A stretch of DNA of 64,000 bases from Halomicroarcula saliterrae (GTDB lineage: Archaea; Halobacteriota; Halobacteria; Halobacteriales; Haloarculaceae), in contig NZ_JAMQON010000004.1 in assembly GCF_031624395.1 (NCBI RefSeq), forward strand, positions 62,001 through 126,000, in the 5' to 3' direction. How positions within the stretch are numbered: the first letter of the stretch is position 1; every line of letters starts with the position of its first letter. Shown here one piece after another: positions 61,697-64,000 of the stretch. The notes beneath the pieces were generated by a model. It was not told the origin of the DNA and made no database searches. It saw only the letters and a program-made list of their open reading frames with translations. The translations under genes were made by a program, and so were the position numbers.

Positions 61697-63067
61697 ATGA
61701 GTACGGTCGCGAAAGCGAGGGACACGATGGGTGTGCGCGACCTGCTCGACGCGTACGCAGCCGAAGAGCTAACGCCAAAAGAGGTCGTCCAGCGGGTCTA
61801 CTACCGACTCGGGCAGGACGACACTAACGCGTGGATAGCGACCCGGAGTCAGGCCGCCGTACTCGAGGACGCCGCCGCGCTCGAGACGGCGTCTGTCGCC
61901 GACAAACCACTGTACGGAGTTCCGTTCGCGGTAAAGGACAATATCGACTACGAGGACCTACCGACGAGCGCTGGCTGTCCGGCGTACACCTACAAACCGG
62001 AGGAGAGCGCGACGGTCGTCGAGAAGCTCCTCGACGCCGGCGCGCTCCTGATCGGGAAGACGAACATGGACCAGTTCGCGACCGGTCTCGTCGGGACCCG
62101 GAGCCCGTACGGGACGTGCAAGAACGTCTACAATCCCGAGTATATCTCCGGCGGGTCTTCGAGTGGGTCGGCCGTCGCCGTTGCCCGGGGTCACGTGCCG
62201 TTCGCACTGGGGACGGACACGGCCGGGTCGGGCCGTATTCCGGCCGCACTGAACGGACTCGTCGGACTCAAACCGACCCGTGGGGTGCTCAGCAACGCCG
62301 GGGTCGTGCCCGGCTGTGCGAGCCTCTCGTGTATCTCCGTCCTCGCTCGAACCGTCGACGACGCCGCATGTGTCGAAGAAGTGGCGGCCGGGTTCGACTC
62401 GGCAGACCAGTACTCGCGGCGGTCGGCCGGGCTGTTCGACAGACGGCCCCGTGACGAGGCGGACCGCTGTATCGGCGTGCCCGAGCCGGCGCAACTGGAG
62501 TTTTTCGGCGACAGTGAATCCGAACAGCTGTTCGACGAGGCGGTCGAGACGCTCCGGTCGACGTTCGGCGCGGTCGAACGGGTCGACTTTTCCACCTTCG
62601 AGGAGGCGTCCGACCTGCTGTACAACGGACCGTGGGTCGCGGAGCGACTGACCACCGTCGGGGAGTTCATCAAGGAAAACCCCGACGACATCGACCTGAC
62701 CGTCCGGGGTATCATCCGCGACGGCGAGATGTACTCCGCGTCGGACGCGTTCGACGCGTTCCATCGACTGGAACGACTTCGGAAGGACGCGTCGGCCATC
62801 TTCGAGACCATCGACGCGCTCGTCGTACCGACACTGGGCACGATTTACACCATCGAAGGAGAGCAGCTGAACCCGATCGAGATCAACAGCCAGCTCGGTT
62901 ACTACACGAACTTCGTCAACCTGATCGATCTCTCGGCCGTCTCTGTACCGGTCGGACAGTACGAACAGGGACCGACGTTCAGTATCAGTATCGTCGGCGA
63001 AGCGTTCGAGGACGCCGCCATCACCTCGATCGCAGAGGCCGTCCACACACCCGATTTCACCGACTGA
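61697..63067 (+). CDS. Allophanate hydrolase-like amidase (AtzF/GatA family), copy 1
   Basis: 456 residues. Amidase-signature triad: Lys in VPFAVKDNID, cis-Ser in GGSSSGSAVAVA, Ser in GTDTAGSGRIPAAL; GLVGLKPTRG follows. Length and sequence fit the single-domain AtzF/DUR1,2 amidase part that splits allophanate. It is followed 6 bases after its stop by a second, similar gene. An 80-base block (62006-62085) is identical with the second copy, although the flanking sequence has diverged. Role in nitrogen release from ureides inferred. Confidence 0.88.
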   Translation: MSTVAKARDTMGVRDLLDAYAAEELTPKEVVQRVYYRLGQDDTNAWIATRSQAAVLEDAAALETASVADKPLYGVPFAVKDNIDYEDLPTSAGCPAYTYKPEESATVVEKLLDAGALLIGKTNMDQFATGLVGTRSPYGTCKNVYNPEYISGGSSSGSAVAVARGHVPFALGTDTAGSGRIPAALNGLVGLKPTRGVLSNAGVVPGCASLSCISVLARTVDDAACVEEVAAGFDSADQYSRRSAGLFDRRPRDEADRCIGVPEPAQLEFFGDSESEQLFDEAVETLRSTFGAVERVDFSTFEEASDLLYNGPWVAERLTTVGEFIKENPDDIDLTVRGIIRDGEMYSASDAFDAFHRLERLRKDASAIFETIDALVVPTLGTIYTIEGEQLNPIEINSQLGYYTNFVNLIDLSAVSVPVGQYEQGPTFSISIVGEAFEDAAITSIAEAVHTPDFTD

Positions 63068-63073
63068 CCCGAC

Positions 63074-64000
63074 ATGGAAGACGACTCACTCACGATCTCC
63101 CGGCTCCGAAGCGAGTACAGCACTGGCGACAGAACCCCCGAACAGACCGTCGAGACCGTATTCGACCGCATACGAGCCGACGAGACGAACGCGTGGATCA
63201 CGGTTCGGGACAGAGAAGCCGTGCTGGCGGACGCTGAGGCGCTCGATGCACCCGCCGACCAGCCGCTGTACGGCGTCCCGTTCGCGGTGAAAGACAACAT
63301 CGACGTCGCCGGTCTGCCGACGACTGCCGCCTGTCCCGCGTACGCGTACGAGCCCGAAGCAAGCGCGACGGTCGTCGAGAAGCTCCTCGACGCCGGCGCG
63401 CTCCTGATCGGGAAGACGAACATGGACCAGTTCGCGACCGGACTGGTCGGGACACGGAGTCCCTACGGTGTCTGTCGGAACGTCCACAATCCGGCGTACA
63501 TCAGCGGCGGGTCGAGCGCTGGCTCGGCCGTCGCAGTCGCTCGGGACCACGTGGCCTTCGCGCTCGGGACGGACACAGCCGGCTCCGGCCGTGTCCCGGC
63601 CGCCTGTAACGGCATCGTCGGGCTCAAACCCACCCGTGGAACGGTGAGTACCGATGGCGTGGTCCCCGCCTGTGCCAGTCTGGACTGTGTCTCGGTTTTC
63701 ACCGACGCCTGTTCGGAGGCGCTGCGAGTGGAATCCGTGATTGCCGGCTTCGATTCGGCCGACCCGTATTCGCGCCGGCTGGCTGCTGACACCCAGTTCG
63801 ATCCGCCGACCCAGGACCCGGACGCGGTCACCGTCGGCCTTCCCGAGACGACGGGACTGGAGTTTTTCGGTGATACCGAAGCGGAGCGGATGTTCGACCG
63901 GGTGTGTGAGACGGTCACTGCGGGGTTCGGCGAGTCCGTCAGGGTCGACTTCGATCCGTTCGTCGAAACCGCCGAGTTACTGTACGGGGGGCCGTGGCTC
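63074..64000 (+). CDS. Allophanate hydrolase-like amidase, copy 2, cut by window end
   Basis: 309 residues are visible from the ATG at 63074 (MEDDSLTISRLRSEY); the frame runs off the right edge. The same triad motifs as copy 1 are present (VPFAVKDNID, GGSSAGSAVAVA, GTDTAGSGRVPAAC). Tandem paralogue of the preceding gene, co-transcribed with it. The identical 80-base block is at 63362-63441. The two may form a hetero-oligomer or act on different amides; neither is shown. Confidence 0.88.
   Translation, partial: MEDDSLTISRLRSEYSTGDRTPEQTVETVFDRIRADETNAWITVRDREAVLADAEALDAPADQPLYGVPFAVKDNIDVAGLPTTAACPAYAYEPEASATVVEKLLDAGALLIGKTNMDQFATGLVGTRSPYGVCRNVHNPAYISGGSSAGSAVAVARDHVAFALGTDTAGSGRVPAACNGIVGLKPTRGTVSTDGVVPACASLDCVSVFTDACSEALRVESVIAGFDSADPYSRRLAADTQFDPPTQDPDAVTVGLPETTGLEFFGDTEAERMFDRVCETVTAGFGESVRVDFDPFVETAELLYGGPWL

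Noticed and set aside
61958-63046. 362-codon minus-strand frame over the first allophanate-hydrolase-like gene
   Set aside because: A shadow of an amidase with an intact Ser-Ser-Lys triad.
1-64000. tRNA or rRNA genes as integration targets
   Set aside because: Reading both strands by eye, I found no cloverleaf or rRNA sequence, including at the 52.49-kb junction; a dedicated scan was not possible.

Overview
The window is haloarchaeal DNA. The evidence is acidic proteins, Tat-type lipoprotein signals, a TFB/TBP-type promoter layout, archaeal Orc1/Cdc6, and many families seen mainly in Halobacteria. I cannot fix the genus; a Haloarculaceae-like host is only a guess. Two kinds of DNA meet at about 52.49 kb. 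Positions 1-52.49 kb have plasmid or integrated-element character: moderate GC with AT-rich patches, conjugation, replication, antirestriction and CRISPR genes. Positions 52.5-64 kb are clearly more GC-rich and look chromosomal. The junction carries only the C-terminal tail of a gene, as expected if an element inserted into, or was joined to, that gene.

Layout. 0-0.5 kb: N-terminal part of a DUF4157 (eCIS core-like) gene leaving the left edge. 0.8-8.1 kb: a leftward type IV secretion/conjugation operon (VirB2-like pilin, large surface protein, lipoprotein, VirB6/TrbL, PrgI-like protein, VirB4/TraC ATPase). 8.2-14.8 kb: SWIM protein, acetamidase, TFB, zinc ribbon, ArdC-like protein, monooxygenase and a 56-aa gene; several share a palindromic promoter. 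14.9-22.5 kb: accessory genes (MhqO/MhqD-like pair, deaminase, MBL/DUF3006 pair, regulators, small membrane and zinc proteins).

22.7-36.3 kb: a complete type I-D CRISPR-Cas locus. The order is csa3 (leftward), then rightward cas6, a broken small ORF, cas10d, a separate small-subunit candidate (cas11d), csc2, csc1, cas3', cas4, cas1, cas2. Arrays of 18 repeats sit on both sides with leaders facing the cas genes. The leaders match in architecture: an 8-bp inverted repeat with a 24-nt spacer, a CTATAG box, and exactly 66 nt between the inverted repeat and the first repeat. Cas10d carries the HD nuclease and a zinc finger, Cas3' is a helicase only, Csc1/Csc2 build the Cascade backbone, Cas6 processes crRNA, and Cas4-Cas1-Cas2 acquire spacers.

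36.4-52.5 kb: EEP nuclease, OB-fold protein, an AT-rich P-loop ATPase, an iteron-flanked orc1/cdc6 origin, xseA-xseB, serine hydrolase, HNH protein, a 1211-aa VirD4/TraG-like ATPase, an inverted-repeat element, and a free-standing Hint/LAGLIDADG protein whose promoter leader matches that of orc1. 52.5-54.5 kb: a pilin-like DUF operon remnant. 54.8-64 kb: a nitrogen-scavenging cluster (PxpA, amidase, dihydropyrimidinase, biuret-hydrolase-like cysteine hydrolase, NCS1 permease, two tandem AtzF-like amidases) that probably imports and opens amide or ureide rings to release ammonia.
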